From Bifidobacterium breve (lineage in GTDB: Bacteria; Actinomycetota; Actinomycetes; S36-B12): DNA of 42,669 nt. The notes beneath the pieces were generated by a model. It saw nothing but the letters and a program-made list of their open reading frames with translations, had not been told where the DNA came from and did not search any database. The stretch is taken from the NCBI GenBank assembly GCA_945877545.1, contig CAMCSO010000004.1, positions 1-42,669 on the forward strand, read 5' to 3'. The position numbers and the translations under genes are program-made. Positions 9,660 through 19,889 of the stretch are shown here, one piece after another. How positions within the stretch are numbered: position 1 is the first letter of the stretch; each line of letters opens with the position of its first letter.

Positions 9660-10075
9660 TGGCTTGATCATCCGATTGTGCCTGCTTGCCAAGTACTCCC
9701 GTGCCCGGTGCGCCGGGCGGATCGAAGTCGCCCTCGTCGGCCTAACGCATCTCGCTGAGGTAGTTCGAGCGTTCTTGAACACCATCGACGGCGGATAGCC
9801 CAGACGCACGAGCATCATCCTCAGTACCAGCCGGCCGGTGCTTTCATTGCCGTCAAGGAACGGAGAGGTCGTCTCGAAATCGACATGGAGCCGAGAAAGT
9901 CGTTCGGCGATTGGTTGTTGACTGGGTCTGCGAAGAGCGTTGGCTGCATCGAGCCAGTCACTGATGCAGCGAGCGGATCGCATGGATATTCACCAGGTCT
10001 CCCGACGTCCATTCACCGTGCTCCTTGAGTTCCTTGTCACCCACTTCCCGTCCCTCGACCAGATCCACCCCGAAT
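9660..10075 (-). pseudogene. decayed Fic-domain protein
   Basis: LHVDFETTSPFLDGNESTGRLVLRMMLVRLGYPPSMVFKN resembles the HPFxxGNxRxGR Fic motif with catalytic His lost; adjoining pieces lie in other frames. Confidence 0.65.
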
Positions 10076-10127
10076 CCCGACGAGTCCCTCGTCAGAGCAC
10101 AACTCAGCGGGATTCGGGGTGGATCTG
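10060..10127. repeat. 20-bp perfect inverted repeat with internal small hairpin
   Basis: cagatccaccccgaatcccg (10060-10079) and cgggattcggggtggatctg (10108-10127); inner gacgag tcc ctcgtc overlaps the left arm. Confidence 0.85.
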
Positions 10128-10375
10128 ACTCAGGTGAGACCCGGGGGGATGAGGAGGGACAGGGAATCAGCGCTTCTCTGTTGATAGTTCGGTGAAGGAG
10201 TTCAGTCGCTGTCCGATAGATCGGATCCCTCCCGCCTACCGAAGTTATCCACAGTTCCAAATCGCTGCTGGCTCCGAGGTGGCCGACCGACGTACCGTCG
10301 GCGACAGCAGCACCGAGGGCATCGAACTCTCGTCCCGGTCGCTGCGTCCACGTCACGACAGCAGGGGGATTTGCC

Positions 10376-11653
10376 ATGGTATTCGATGCGGAGCGCACAC
10401 AGGTGCGTGCTGTCGCTGAGGAGCGCGTTCGCGAGCTCATCCGCTCGCAGGGTATCGATCCGTTGCGCGACCACGATGCCATCCGCGATGCGATCGACCG
10501 GGCTGTCGCTGATGCTGTCGGTGAGGCCCTCGCCTCCAGCGAGGCCCTGCGCATCGACCCCGTGCAGTTGGCTCTCGAGGTCCAGCACGCGGTGGCCGGG
10601 TTCGGCCCGCTGCAGAGATTCTTCGACGACCCGACCGTTGAGGAGGTCTGGATCAACGAGCCAGGCCGGGTCTTCGTCGCGAGGGCTGGCCGCAGCGAAT
10701 TGACGACGGTGGTTCTTACTGACCGTGAGGTGCGCGATCTTGTCGAGCGGATGCTTCGGATCTCGGGTCGCCGCCTCGACACCAGCAGCCCATTTGTCGA
10801 TGCGATGCTTCCTGACGGCAGTCGGCTGCACGTGGTGATCCCCGATATCACCCGCACCCACTGGTCGGTGAACGTGCGTCGATTCATCATGCGGCCCAAA
10901 CACATTGATGATCTCGTGCCTGCCGGAATGGTGAGCGCCCAGGCCGCGGCGTTCCTTTCGGCCGCTGTGGTGAGCGGATTGAACATCGTGGTGGCGGGTG
11001 GCACCCAGGCGGGCAAGACAACCTTGCTCAGCGCGCTTCTGGGGTGCGTGCCGATGCACGAGCGGATCATCTCCTGCGAGGAGGTGTTCGAACTTCAGGT
11101 GGCCCACCCTGATTGGGTCGCGATGCAGACCCGCGATGCGAGCCTCGAAGGCACCGGTGAGATCCCGTTGCGCCGTCTCGTGCGCGAGGCGCTGCGCATG
11201 CGACCCACGAGACTTATCGTCGGTGAGGTCCGCCAGTCGGAGGCACTTGATCTCCTTATCGCGATGAACAGCGGGATGCCCGCGATGGCGACCCTGCACG
11301 CGAACAGTGCGCGCGAGGCGGTCACGAAACTCTGCACCCTGCCGCTACTCGCAGGGCAGAACATCCCTGGAGATTTCGTTGTGCCGACGGTTGCAGGGTG
11401 TGTCGATCTCGTTGTTCACACCGCCACCGGCAACGATGGCGGTCGGCGAATTCGTGAGATCTCGGCACTACCTGGCCGGGTCGAGTCGGGCGTGGTCGAG
11501 ATGTCCGACATTTTCGCCGACCGCGGTGCCGGCCTTGAACGGGCTGGCGGATTCCCGCCGCATGCGGAGCGCTTCGTTCGGGCCGGATTCGATCTCGCTG
11601 ACCTTCTCCATTGCGACGACCGACCCGCGATTCGCACTGGCAGGGCCGCCTGA
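10376..11653 (+). CDS. tadA: Tad/Flp pilus assembly ATPase (CpaF/TadA family)
   Basis: Walker A GGTQAGKTTLLSALL, RLIVGEVR, MPAMATLHANSAREA; first gene of a Tad-like cluster. Confidence 0.9.
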   Translation: MVFDAERTQVRAVAEERVRELIRSQGIDPLRDHDAIRDAIDRAVADAVGEALASSEALRIDPVQLALEVQHAVAGFGPLQRFFDDPTVEEVWINEPGRVFVARAGRSELTTVVLTDREVRDLVERMLRISGRRLDTSSPFVDAMLPDGSRLHVVIPDITRTHWSVNVRRFIMRPKHIDDLVPAGMVSAQAAAFLSAAVVSGLNIVVAGGTQAGKTTLLSALLGCVPMHERIISCEEVFELQVAHPDWVAMQTRDASLEGTGEIPLRRLVREALRMRPTRLIVGEVRQSEALDLLIAMNSGMPAMATLHANSAREAVTKLCTLPLLAGQNIPGDFVVPTVAGCVDLVVHTATGNDGGRRIREISALPGRVESGVVEMSDIFADRGAGLERAGGFPPHAERFVRAGFDLADLLHCDDRPAIRTGRAA

Positions 11654-12528
11654 TGGGCGCGGTGCTCGGCCTCATCGCCGGACTCGGCGCAATGCTCATC
11701 CTGTTCGCTCTCACCGATCACACCCTGCCGGGAGCCTCCTCGGGCGGCGCGGTATCCCCGGTTTCAAGTGGCCGGCTTCGGCAGCTCATCGACCAGTCCG
11801 GGATCCCCCGCGCTACGGTGCCGAGCCTCCTCGGAGCGTGCGCTGCCGGAGCCGTGTTCGTCGCGGTTGCTGCACTCCTTGTCACCGCGGTACCCATGGC
11901 CGCCGTCATCGCGGGCGGGGTTGCGGGATACCTGCCGATCCTCCTGCTGCGGCGGCGTGCCGTCGCTCGTCAAAGGGCGCTCCGGTCAGCCTGGCCGGAT
12001 GCCGTCGATGCACTCGTGTCCGCGGTCCGCGCGGGGATGTCACTCCCCGAGGCGGTCGGGCAACTCGGGCACCGAGGTCCGGACCCGCTCCGTCCATCGT
12101 TCCGCCTATTCGAGCGCGAGTACCGCGCGACGGGCTCATTCCTCGCATCACTTGATGTCCTGCAGGAGTCGCTCAGTGACCCGGTCGCTGATCGTGTCCT
12201 GGCCTCACTTCGTATTGCCCGCGAGGTGGGTGGCACCGATCTCGGCACGGTCCTGCGCACCCTCAGCGTGCTCCTTCGGGAGGACGCCAGAACCCGGGGA
12301 GAGATCGAATCACGACAGAGTTGGACGGTCAGTGCGGCGAAACTCGCTGTCGCAGCGCCCTGGATCACTTTGGCGCTGCTGTGCTCGCGGCCGGAGGCGG
12401 CGAAGGCGTATGCATCCCTCACCGGTGCCCTTGTTTTGCTTGTCGCTGCAGGCATGTCATTCACCGCGTACCGGGTCATGCTCCTCATCGGGCGGCTTCC
12501 AACCGAGCCGCGGCTGGCCGCATCATGA
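11653..12528 (+). CDS. tadB: Tad pilus assembly membrane protein TadB
   Basis: type II secretion system F-like: PDAVDALVSAVRAGMSLPEAV...; follows tadA; start MGAVLGL inside ORF 11611..12528. Confidence 0.8.
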   Translation: MGAVLGLIAGLGAMLILFALTDHTLPGASSGGAVSPVSSGRLRQLIDQSGIPRATVPSLLGACAAGAVFVAVAALLVTAVPMAAVIAGGVAGYLPILLLRRRAVARQRALRSAWPDAVDALVSAVRAGMSLPEAVGQLGHRGPDPLRPSFRLFEREYRATGSFLASLDVLQESLSDPVADRVLASLRIAREVGGTDLGTVLRTLSVLLREDARTRGEIESRQSWTVSAAKLAVAAPWITLALLCSRPEAAKAYASLTGALVLLVAAGMSFTAYRVMLLIGRLPTEPRLAAS

Positions 12529-13427
12529 CACCGCAGGCCATTGGGGCCCTGGTCGGATGCACCTTCGCCCTCGGCGCGCTCCTGGTAATTGCCCGCATGG
12601 GGGCGACGAGCCGGCCGACCCTGTTGAGCCGGATCGCTCCCTACGTTCCGTCATCTCCTGCGATTGCCCGAAGCCAGCGGCCCGCGGCCTCGTCACTCGC
12701 GACCCTCATCGCGCTTGCCCGTCCGAGCCGCGCGGGATCCTGGGATTCCTCACTTCGGGCTCGACTTCGGCGCGCCGGTCGGGGTGATGATCTCGACGGT
12801 TTCCGGGTTGAGCAGGTCTTGGCTGGGGTCACCGGGCTCGTCGGTGGCGGGCTACTCGGCGTCCTTGGGATTGCGCGGGGCGGCGCGGCAATTGCCATCA
12901 TTGTTCTCCCGCTGTTCGGCGCGGGTGCGGCACTGCTGCTCGCTGACCGGCACCTCGCCCGCCAGGTCAAGGCCCGCCAGGTTCGCATGGGCGAGCAACT
13001 TCCCGTCGTCGCCGAACTCCTCGCTTTCGCGGTCGCGGCAGGGGAGTCGCCAGTAGGGGCGATTGAACGGGTGACCCGCACGGTAGCGGGGGATCTGTCG
13101 CAGGAGTTCGCGGCCGCAATGGGCGAGTTGCGTGCCGGCGCGCCGCTCGACGACGCACTGCGCGGGATCGCTGAGCGCACCGCTAGTCCTGCGGTCGAGC
13201 GGTTCGTTGACGGTCTCATCATGGCGATCGAGCGGGGCACGCCGATGGCCGAGGTCCTTCGAGCCCAGGCAGCCGATGCCAGGGCGGCCAGTCGCCGCGC
13301 GCTCATGGAATCTGCTGGCCGAAAGGACGTGGCCATGCTCATCCCGGTGGTCTTCCTCATCCTGCCGACCGTCGTCCTCATCGCCATGTTCCCCGGCTTC
13401 CAGAGCCTTCAACTCATCGTTCGCTAA
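12525..13427 (+). CDS. tadC: Tad pilus assembly membrane protein TadC
   Basis: T2SSF-like: LPVVAELLAFAVAAGESPVGAIERV...GRKDVAMLIPVVFLILPTVVLIAMFPGF; start MTPQAIG. Confidence 0.8.
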   Translation: MTPQAIGALVGCTFALGALLVIARMGATSRPTLLSRIAPYVPSSPAIARSQRPAASSLATLIALARPSRAGSWDSSLRARLRRAGRGDDLDGFRVEQVLAGVTGLVGGGLLGVLGIARGGAAIAIIVLPLFGAGAALLLADRHLARQVKARQVRMGEQLPVVAELLAFAVAAGESPVGAIERVTRTVAGDLSQEFAAAMGELRAGAPLDDALRGIAERTASPAVERFVDGLIMAIERGTPMAEVLRAQAADARAASRRALMESAGRKDVAMLIPVVFLILPTVVLIAMFPGFQSLQLIVR

Positions 13428-13451
13428 CACACCCAACAAAAAGGAGAAATC

Positions 13452-13646
13452 ATGTCAATCACCACCCGTGCCTACACCCGGATCCTTGCGAGGCTCTCGA
13501 CGCTCGGAGATGACCGAGGCGACGTACCGGGCTGGGTCCTCGTGTCCGTCATGACTGCTGGCCTCGTCACCGCAATCTGGCTGATTGCCGACGACCAGCT
13601 CACCTCGGTCCTCGACCGCGCCATCTCCTCGGTTTCGACACCGTGA
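13452..13646 (+). CDS. small single-TM pilin-like protein of the Tad locus
   Basis: 64 aa, DRGDVPGWVLVSVMTAGLVTAIWLIADDQ; position after tadC. Confidence 0.65.
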   Translation: MSITTRAYTRILARLSTLGDDRGDVPGWVLVSVMTAGLVTAIWLIADDQLTSVLDRAISSVSTP

Positions 13647-14059
13647 TCGCCCGCACCCGCGCCGACCGCTCGCCGCCCCTTCGGCGGCTTGCGTCGGAGC
13701 GCGGCAACGCAACCGTCGAGTTCGCTCTTGTCGCGCCACTCCTGCTGGCCGTCGGATTGGCCGTCCTTCAGATCGCTCTCGCGCTCCATGTTCGAGCGAC
13801 GATCACAGCGGCCGCCGCAGAGGGTGCCCGCGCTGCGGCGCTGGCCGGCTCAGACTTGGGGGCCGGCGAGCGACGGACGAGGGCACTGCTGGCCGGCAAC
13901 GTGGCCGGCGATCTCATTGAGGGCATCACCGTGTGGCGGGAGGTCCGTGATGGGGCCCTCGTCGTTGCCGTAGGGGTCGAGGCCAAACTTCCGCTGCTTG
14001 GTCTGCTCGGGCCGACGGTGATGCACGTCGATGGCCATGCGCTTGCCGAGCAGCCGTGA
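13643..14059 (+). CDS. TadE-like pseudopilin
   Basis: SERGNATVEFALVAPLLLAVGLAVLQIA, prepilin-like G/NATVEF motif. Confidence 0.8.
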   Translation: MIARTRADRSPPLRRLASERGNATVEFALVAPLLLAVGLAVLQIALALHVRATITAAAAEGARAAALAGSDLGAGERRTRALLAGNVAGDLIEGITVWREVRDGALVVAVGVEAKLPLLGLLGPTVMHVDGHALAEQP

Positions 14060-14520
14060 AGCCGGGTGCGTGGTCGCTTCGACGTGCGGCCTTGGCGGGA
14101 GATCGAGGCAGCGCGGTCACAGAGTTCCTCGTGATCGGGGTTCTCGTCCTCGTTCCACTCAGTTACATCGTCATGTCGGTGATGCGCGTTCAGGGCGCAG
14201 CGTTCGCAAGTTCCCAGGCAGCCCGCGAGGCCGGGCGGGCCTTCGTGACCTCCGAGTCGGTGACGCACGGCCGGCAGCGGGCTGAGGTGGCGGCGCGGCT
14301 GGCCTTCGCCGATCAGGGGTTCGAACTGCCAGCCTCAGCGCTTCGAATCTCATGCGGTAGTGCGGACTGCCTCGCACCCGGGGGCGTGGTGAGCATCGAC
14401 CTCGACTGGGTGGTCGACCTCCCCTGGATCCCCTCGAGCCTTGCAGGGGGCCGGTCGTTCTCGGTGCCGATCCACGCGGTGCATGAGGTCCCCGTCGATG
14501 CATTCCGGGTTTCGTCGTGA
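14056..14520 (+). CDS. TadE/TadF-like pseudopilin
   Basis: GDRGSAVTEFLVIGVLVLVPLSYIVMSVMRVQ. Confidence 0.7.
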   Translation: MKPGAWSLRRAALAGDRGSAVTEFLVIGVLVLVPLSYIVMSVMRVQGAAFASSQAAREAGRAFVTSESVTHGRQRAEVAARLAFADQGFELPASALRISCGSADCLAPGGVVSIDLDWVVDLPWIPSSLAGGRSFSVPIHAVHEVPVDAFRVSS

Positions 14521-14960
14521 GCGGCGCCCGGCGCGAGTCACTGCGCGACGAGCGCGGGAGCGTCCTCATCCTCGGTATCGGAATGATCGTTGTTGGGCTG
14601 CTCGCTGTGATGGTCTGCGTTGATGTGTCGGCGGCTTTCCTTCAACGCAGGGCCCTCATGTCGATCGGTGATTCCGCGGCGCTCGCGGGTGCCCAGTCGA
14701 TCGACCTCGACAGCTATTACGCAAACGGCGCGTCGGTCGGCACCCGGCTGAGCCCCGCGTCGGTTTCAGCCGCGGTTCGCCGGCACGTGAGTCTGGCTCG
14801 CGGGACCTCTGAGCTGACGGTCGAGGGGATCACTACAGATGGGGTCACGGTGCGCGTCCAATTGAGCGAGCCGCTGGAACTCCCATTCCTCGGAGCGCTG
14901 CACTCCGAGCGGGTGCGGATTGAATCCTCAGCACGGCTGGACTACCGAACTGCACCGTGA
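14517..14960 (+). CDS. TadG/RcpC-like Flp pilus-associated protein
   Basis: DERGSVLILGIGMIVVGLLAVMVCVDVSAAFLQRRALMSIGDSAALAGAQ typical of TadE/G-like proteins. Confidence 0.75.
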   Translation: MSGARRESLRDERGSVLILGIGMIVVGLLAVMVCVDVSAAFLQRRALMSIGDSAALAGAQSIDLDSYYANGASVGTRLSPASVSAAVRRHVSLARGTSELTVEGITTDGVTVRVQLSEPLELPFLGALHSERVRIESSARLDYRTAP

Positions 14961-14984
14961 GCGGGCCACGTACCCTTGTGAACC

Positions 14985-16094
14985 GTGACATCCACCGAGG
15001 TTCAAGACCGCATCGCTGCACTGACCACCGTTCTCGGGAGCATCGAGACGGTGCTTGACCTGCCGAAGATGCGCGAATCCATCGAGGATCTAGAAAGCCA
15101 GGCGTCGGTGCCAGACCTCTGGGACGACCAAGAGCACGCTCAACAGATCACTTCGAGACTGTCGTTCGTGCAGGGCGAGGTGCGCAAGTTCGAGGCGCTC
15201 GACCGGCGCCTTGGTGACCTGCCGATCCTTTTCGAGCTTGCGGAGGACGAGGGCGACGAAGCGGCGGTGACCGATGCCTTGAAGGAACTCGATGATCTCG
15301 CGCAGTCCATCGCCGAGCTTGAGGTTCGCACGCTCCTGTCGGGAGAGTACGACGCTCGCGAGGCGCTCATCACGATCCGCGCAGAGGCGGGCGGGGTCGA
15401 TGCGGCCGACTGGGCGGAGATGCTCCTGCGCATGTACGCCCGCTACTGCGAGCGCCACCACTGGCCGATCGAGGTCTACGACACCTCGTACGCCGAAGAG
15501 GCCGGAATCAAGTCGGCGACCTTCGCGGTGAAGGCGCCCTACGCCTACGGAACCCTCTCAGTCGAGCAGGGCACCCACCGCCTGGTTCGGATCTCCCCCT
15601 TCGACAACCAAGGACGTCGCCAGACCTCGTTCGCCGGGGTTGAGGTCATCCCGGTTATCGCCCAGGCGGAGAGCGTCGCGATACCTGACGATGATCTGCG
15701 GGTCGATGTCTACCGCTCGAGTGGGCCAGGTGGCCAAGGGGTGAACACGACAGACTCCGCCGTGCGCCTCACCCACCTTCCGACCGGCATCGTCGTGTCC
15801 TGCCAGAACGAGCGCTCGCAACTGCAGAATCGGGCGACGGCCATGGTTGTGCTTCAGGCGAAGCTGCTCGAGCGACGACGGCAGGAGGAGCGGGCCACGC
15901 TCGACGCACTCAAGGCTGAGACCTCAGGTTCATGGGGCAACCAAATGCGGTCATATGTGCTGCATCCGTACCAAATGGTCAAGGACCTGCGCACAGAAAC
16001 AGAGACGGGCAACACCTCAGGGGTGCTCGATGGCGAGATTGATGCGTTCATCGAGTCGGGCATTCGATGGCGTATGCAGCGAGGGGCGGCGTAG
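14985..16094 (+). CDS. prfB: peptide chain release factor 2
   Basis: RF2 signature [32 protein letters not shown] start. Confidence 0.95.
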   Translation: MTSTEVQDRIAALTTVLGSIETVLDLPKMRESIEDLESQASVPDLWDDQEHAQQITSRLSFVQGEVRKFEALDRRLGDLPILFELAEDEGDEAAVTDALKELDDLAQSIAELEVRTLLSGEYDAREALITIRAEAGGVDAADWAEMLLRMYARYCERHHWPIEVYDTSYAEEAGIKSATFAVKAPYAYGTLSVEQGTHRLVRISPFDNQGRRQTSFAGVEVIPVIAQAESVAIPDDDLRVDVYRSSGPGGQGVNTTDSAVRLTHLPTGIVVSCQNERSQLQNRATAMVVLQAKLLERRRQEERATLDALKAETSGSWGNQMRSYVLHPYQMVKDLRTETETGNTSGVLDGEIDAFIESGIRWRMQRGAA

Positions 16095-16119
16095 ATAATT
16101 CCCGGCTCCGCTTAGAATC

Positions 16120-16815
16120 ATGCTCGTGATCCTTTTCGACCGTGTGTCCAAGATTTATGCGAGCCAAAACCGGCCAGCACTTGACGCCGTCTCATTGGAG
16201 ATTGAGAAGGGGGAGTTCATCTTCCTCGTCGGGCCGTCGGGTTCGGGCAAGTCGACCTTCCTACGCCTCGTGTTGCGCGAGGAGCGGCCGACAAGCGGCC
16301 AGGTGTGGGTGGCAGGCAAGGAGCTCAGCCGGCTCTCCAACTGGAAGATCCCGGGCCTTCGCCGACAGATCGGCACCGTGTTTCAGGACTTTCGCCTGCT
16401 TCCGAACAAGACTGTTGCAGAGAACGTCGCCTTCGCCCTTGAGGTGATCGGCAAGCCGAGGAGCCACATCAAACGAGTGGTGCCTGAGGTCCTTGAGGTC
16501 GTCGGCCTCGAAGGCAAGGAACTGCGCAGGCCCGATGAGCTCTCCGGAGGTGAGCAGCAGCGCGTGGCGATCGCTCGGGCGTTCGTGAACCGCCCGATGA
16601 TCCTCATCGCCGACGAGCCGACCGGAAACCTCGACCCTGGGACGTCGGCCGACATCATGAAGCTGCTCGATCGCATCAATCAGCTTGGTACCACGGTCGT
16701 GATGTCGACCCACGACTCGAACATTGTTGACCAGATGCGCCGGCGAGTCATCGAGCTCGACGGAGGCCACCTAGTGCGCGACCAGTCGCGCGGTGTGTAC
16801 GGGTACGCCCAGTAA
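16120..16815 (+). CDS. ftsE: cell division ATP-binding protein FtsE
   Basis: [13 protein letters not shown] Walker [15 protein letters not shown]; followed by ftsX. Confidence 0.93.
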   Translation: MLVILFDRVSKIYASQNRPALDAVSLEIEKGEFIFLVGPSGSGKSTFLRLVLREERPTSGQVWVAGKELSRLSNWKIPGLRRQIGTVFQDFRLLPNKTVAENVAFALEVIGKPRSHIKRVVPEVLEVVGLEGKELRRPDELSGGEQQRVAIARAFVNRPMILIADEPTGNLDPGTSADIMKLLDRINQLGTTVVMSTHDSNIVDQMRRRVIELDGGHLVRDQSRGVYGYAQ

Positions 16816-17723
16816 TGCGCGCCACATTCGTCGCCAGCGAGGTGAGCAGCGGCCTGCGCCGCAACCTCACCATGACCCTTGCGGTCATCATCACCGTCGC
16901 GGTCTCGCTCGGCCTATTCGGGGCGAGCCTTCTCGTACGGGCGCAGGTCACCACGATGAAGGACTTCTGGTACGACAAGGTTGAGGTCTCGATCTTCCTG
17001 TGCAGCAAGGGCAGCGATACTTCGTCGTGCAGTGGCGAGGCCGTCACGCAGGCCCAGCGTGCCCAGATCAAATCCGACCTAGAGTCGCTCCGGCCGCTCG
17101 TGGAGGAGATCTTCTACGAGTCGAAGGCCGAGGCGTTCAAGCGTTTTCAGGAGCAGTTCAAAAACTCCCCCATCGCCGACAACGTCACCGAGGGAGCATT
17201 GCCGGAGTCCTTCCGCGTGAAGCTCTCGGATCCCACGGCCTATGAGGTCGTCGCGTCGGCATTCGCCGGCAGGCCCGGCATTGAGCAGGTGAACGATCAG
17301 CGGCAGATTCTTGACAAGTTCTTCCGTCTCCTCGGCGGTCTGCAACTCATCGCACTCCTTATCGCACTATCGATGCTTGTCGTGACCGTGCTCCTTATTG
17401 TCAACACCATGCGGGTGGCGGCGTTCAGTCGTCGCCGCGAGACCAGCATCATGCGACTTGTCGGGGCCTCTAATTTCTACATCCAATTGCCATTCCTTCT
17501 GGAGGCTGCCTTCTCCGCGGGCGTCGGGGCGTTGCTGGCGATCGTCGGACTGGTGATCACCAAGGCGCTCGTCATCGATCAGATCCTTGCTCCGTCATTC
17601 CAATTCACCTCGTTCGTCGGGTGGGACGCCGTCATCACCATCGCTCCGATCATGTTCGTGACGGGCATCCTGCTCGCTGGCCTCGCCGCGTTCTTCACGC
17701 TTCGCAAGTACCTGCGCGTCTAG
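16815..17723 (+). CDS. ftsX: cell division protein FtsX (permease-like)
   Basis: SGLRRNLTMTLAVIITVAVSLGLFGASLL; four TM topology; follows ftsE. Confidence 0.92.
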   Translation: MRATFVASEVSSGLRRNLTMTLAVIITVAVSLGLFGASLLVRAQVTTMKDFWYDKVEVSIFLCSKGSDTSSCSGEAVTQAQRAQIKSDLESLRPLVEEIFYESKAEAFKRFQEQFKNSPIADNVTEGALPESFRVKLSDPTAYEVVASAFAGRPGIEQVNDQRQILDKFFRLLGGLQLIALLIALSMLVVTVLLIVNTMRVAAFSRRRETSIMRLVGASNFYIQLPFLLEAAFSAGVGALLAIVGLVITKALVIDQILAPSFQFTSFVGWDAVITIAPIMFVTGILLAGLAAFFTLRKYLRV

Positions 17724-17725
17724 CC

Positions 17726-18715
17726 GTGGCGTCGCCCATCGGCAGGAAGCGGGTCGTCTCCACACCTCGCCCCCGCCCACTGTCGAGCCGTGGCCGCCGG
17801 GTGCTCTTGGTGATCTTGGCTCTTGTCGCGGTGCTCTACATCCTCGTCGTGACCTTCTACAACGCCGAGGGCTCGAATCGAGTGACCGGTGGGATCGGTC
17901 CGACGTCTGAGGCGGGTCTGCTCATTACGGTCGAGCCGATTGCGGTGAACCCTGTCACCGGCCAGGCGACCGTCGACCTGTCGATGGGCTGGCAGGGCGG
18001 GGACATGGTGGATGCGGATGGTCACCTGCGAGAGAACACGCGGGTGACCATCAATAGTTCGGTGGGCACGCAGGAGGCCAAATTCATCGCGGGCGACTCC
18101 CTCGGTCGCCTCGAGACGATCATGGGGGTCGACGGGGAGCAGTCGAACTATCCGTTTGACGTCCATACCGGGTCGCTCACCTTTACCGCGGATACCTATA
18201 CGAAGTCGACCGACGGATCAATCCAGTCCACTGGGCCTCTTGCGATTGGGCTCCAGTCCACAGGCGGCGTGAGTGGATGGGACACGACGAGCGAGCTGGG
18301 CGATGGATTGAGTGAGTTCCAAGGGATGGACCTCACCTTCGATCGAGCGTTCTCGACGCAGGTTTTCGCGCTCGTGCTCCTATCGCTCGCGGTCATCCTG
18401 TCGTCGTTCGCGCTCGTTGTTGGAGTCCTTGCATTCACGAACCGGCGCAAGGCTGAAGTCGGGCTGATGTCGTGGACTGCTGCGCTTCTTTTCGCCCTCC
18501 CGCTCCTGCGGAACTACTTCCCGAACGGCCCGCCGGTCGGGGCGTCGATCGATATCTTCGTCTACCTCTGGGTGATCGTCATGGCGGTTATTGCGGCGAC
18601 GCTGAACGTCATCGCGTGGATGAATCAGACCCGTGATTCCCTGAACGCCGCGGGCGCTCATGTGGAGGCATCTCACTCGAACGAGCAGAATCCGGAGTTG
18701 CATCATGGCGCGTGA
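17726..18715 (+). CDS. DUF4436-like membrane protein
   Basis: N-terminal TM, extracytoplasmic domain, C-terminal TMs with [27 protein letters not shown] start. Confidence 0.65.
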   Translation: MASPIGRKRVVSTPRPRPLSSRGRRVLLVILALVAVLYILVVTFYNAEGSNRVTGGIGPTSEAGLLITVEPIAVNPVTGQATVDLSMGWQGGDMVDADGHLRENTRVTINSSVGTQEAKFIAGDSLGRLETIMGVDGEQSNYPFDVHTGSLTFTADTYTKSTDGSIQSTGPLAIGLQSTGGVSGWDTTSELGDGLSEFQGMDLTFDRAFSTQVFALVLLSLAVILSSFALVVGVLAFTNRRKAEVGLMSWTAALLFALPLLRNYFPNGPPVGASIDIFVYLWVIVMAVIAATLNVIAWMNQTRDSLNAAGAHVEASHSNEQNPELHHGA

Positions 18716-19181
18716 GCAGGGGCGCACATTGATCGCCCAGAACAAGAAGGCCCGGCACGACTATTCGATTGAAGACGTCTTCGAGGCGGGCATTGTCCTC
18801 ATGGGTACCGAGGTGAAGTCATTGCGCGCGGGCCGTGCGAGCCTCGTCGATGGCTTCGCCTCCATCGAGGATGGCGAGGTGTGGCTCAGAGGCGTCCATA
18901 TTCCGGAGTACGCAATGGGAACCTGGACGAATCATGAGCCGCGTCGTCCGAGAAAGTTACTGCTCCGCAAGGAGGAGGTCCGGCGAATCGCAGGCAAGAC
19001 CAAGGAGACGGGCCTGACGCTCGTGCCCCTCTCGCTCTACTTCAAGGACGGTTACGCGAAGGTCGAAATTGCGTTGGCCCGCGGACGCAAGAGCTACGAC
19101 AAAAGGCAGGCGATTGCGGAGCGTGAGTCGAAGCGCGAGACGGACCGGGCTACCGGCCGCCGTTCAAAGGGGCACGAGTAG
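18705..19181 (+). CDS. smpB: SsrA-binding protein SmpB
   Basis: [44 protein letters not shown]...[13 protein letters not shown]. Confidence 0.95.
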   Translation: MAREQGRTLIAQNKKARHDYSIEDVFEAGIVLMGTEVKSLRAGRASLVDGFASIEDGEVWLRGVHIPEYAMGTWTNHEPRRPRKLLLRKEEVRRIAGKTKETGLTLVPLSLYFKDGYAKVEIALARGRKSYDKRQAIAERESKRETDRATGRRSKGHE

Positions 19182-19254
19182 GCGCGCTGCCGCCGTCGTC
19201 ATGTCGGGTCATCTAATTGCGCAGATGAAATCCGCACAGCATAGATCGGTTCGG

Positions 19255-19274
19255 GCGCATATAACAGAGTGCGC
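19255..19274. promoter_or_regulatory. small inverted repeat GCGCA-N10-TGCGC upstream of XRE gene, possible operator
   Basis: gcgcatataacagagtgcgc, 19 bp upstream of the start at 19293. Confidence 0.3.
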
Positions 19275-19292
19275 TCATTATATATTTGACGC

Positions 19293-19889
19293 ATGTCCAT
19301 CGCCGAGAGTCTTGTGCAGGCGCGCGATCGACTCCGGCTGACCCAGGCCGAGACAGCAGGGCTCCTCGGAACTCGACAGGCAAATGTGAGTGCCTATGAG
19401 CGGGGCCGATTGCAGGTCGGCCAAGGTATCCGAGACCGCATCGAGTCCTTCACCGAACTAGGCGCCCGGTCGTCCTATGCCGAAGGGTGGCCGGCAACGT
19501 TGGCAAGCACGGCTGCTGCATTGCGGGCAGATTTCTCGGTGCAGGCCGACGAGGTCAATATGCTCCGCCTCGTCATCCAGGCCGCCGACGACTTCGCTCG
19601 GCTGGGCGCGCCGTGCGATCGACGGTTCTTCCTCTCACGCCCTGGCGCAACGGGTTCAGCCCGGTGGGATGCGCTCCTTGGAGCGTTAGCCGTCGAGCTT
19701 TGCCGTCGGCACGGTCTCGAGAGCACCCCCGCATGGACGCGACAACCGGACAGGTACCTCGTCGAGACCTGGTGGGTGGGTGCCGCAGGTGAAGTGGAAT
19801 CACTGAGAGCCCTCGCGCTCAGGGATAGTCCGCCGGCATTCCGTGCGCGCGGCGTGATGATGGGCCGCCAGATACTGGAGTCGACGTGA
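19293..19889 (+). CDS. XRE-family HTH regulator (putative antitoxin partner)
   Basis: RLTQAETAGLLGTRQANVSAYERGRLQVG HTH; overlaps next gene by 4 bp. Confidence 0.8.
   Translation: MSIAESLVQARDRLRLTQAETAGLLGTRQANVSAYERGRLQVGQGIRDRIESFTELGARSSYAEGWPATLASTAAALRADFSVQADEVNMLRLVIQAADDFARLGAPCDRRFFLSRPGATGSARWDALLGALAVELCRRHGLESTPAWTRQPDRYLVETWWVGAAGEVESLRALALRDSPPAFRARGVMMGRQILEST

Noticed and set aside
9958-11299. Two >360-aa minus-strand ORFs opposite tadA
   Set aside because: Shadow frames of a strongly conserved gene; only the extreme C-terminal part of 9958..11070 (outside tadA) is meaningful, as the Fic remnant
11307-13554. Alternative plus-frame ORFs overlapping tadB/tadC (11307..12155, 11768..12787, 12321.. 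upstream part)
   Set aside because: Arg/Ser/Pro-rich compositional artefacts out of frame with recognised T2SSF domains
14985-15140. Possible RF2 programmed +1 frameshift in prfB
   Set aside because: No in-frame stop interrupts the N-terminal coding region; the gene reads through as one frame
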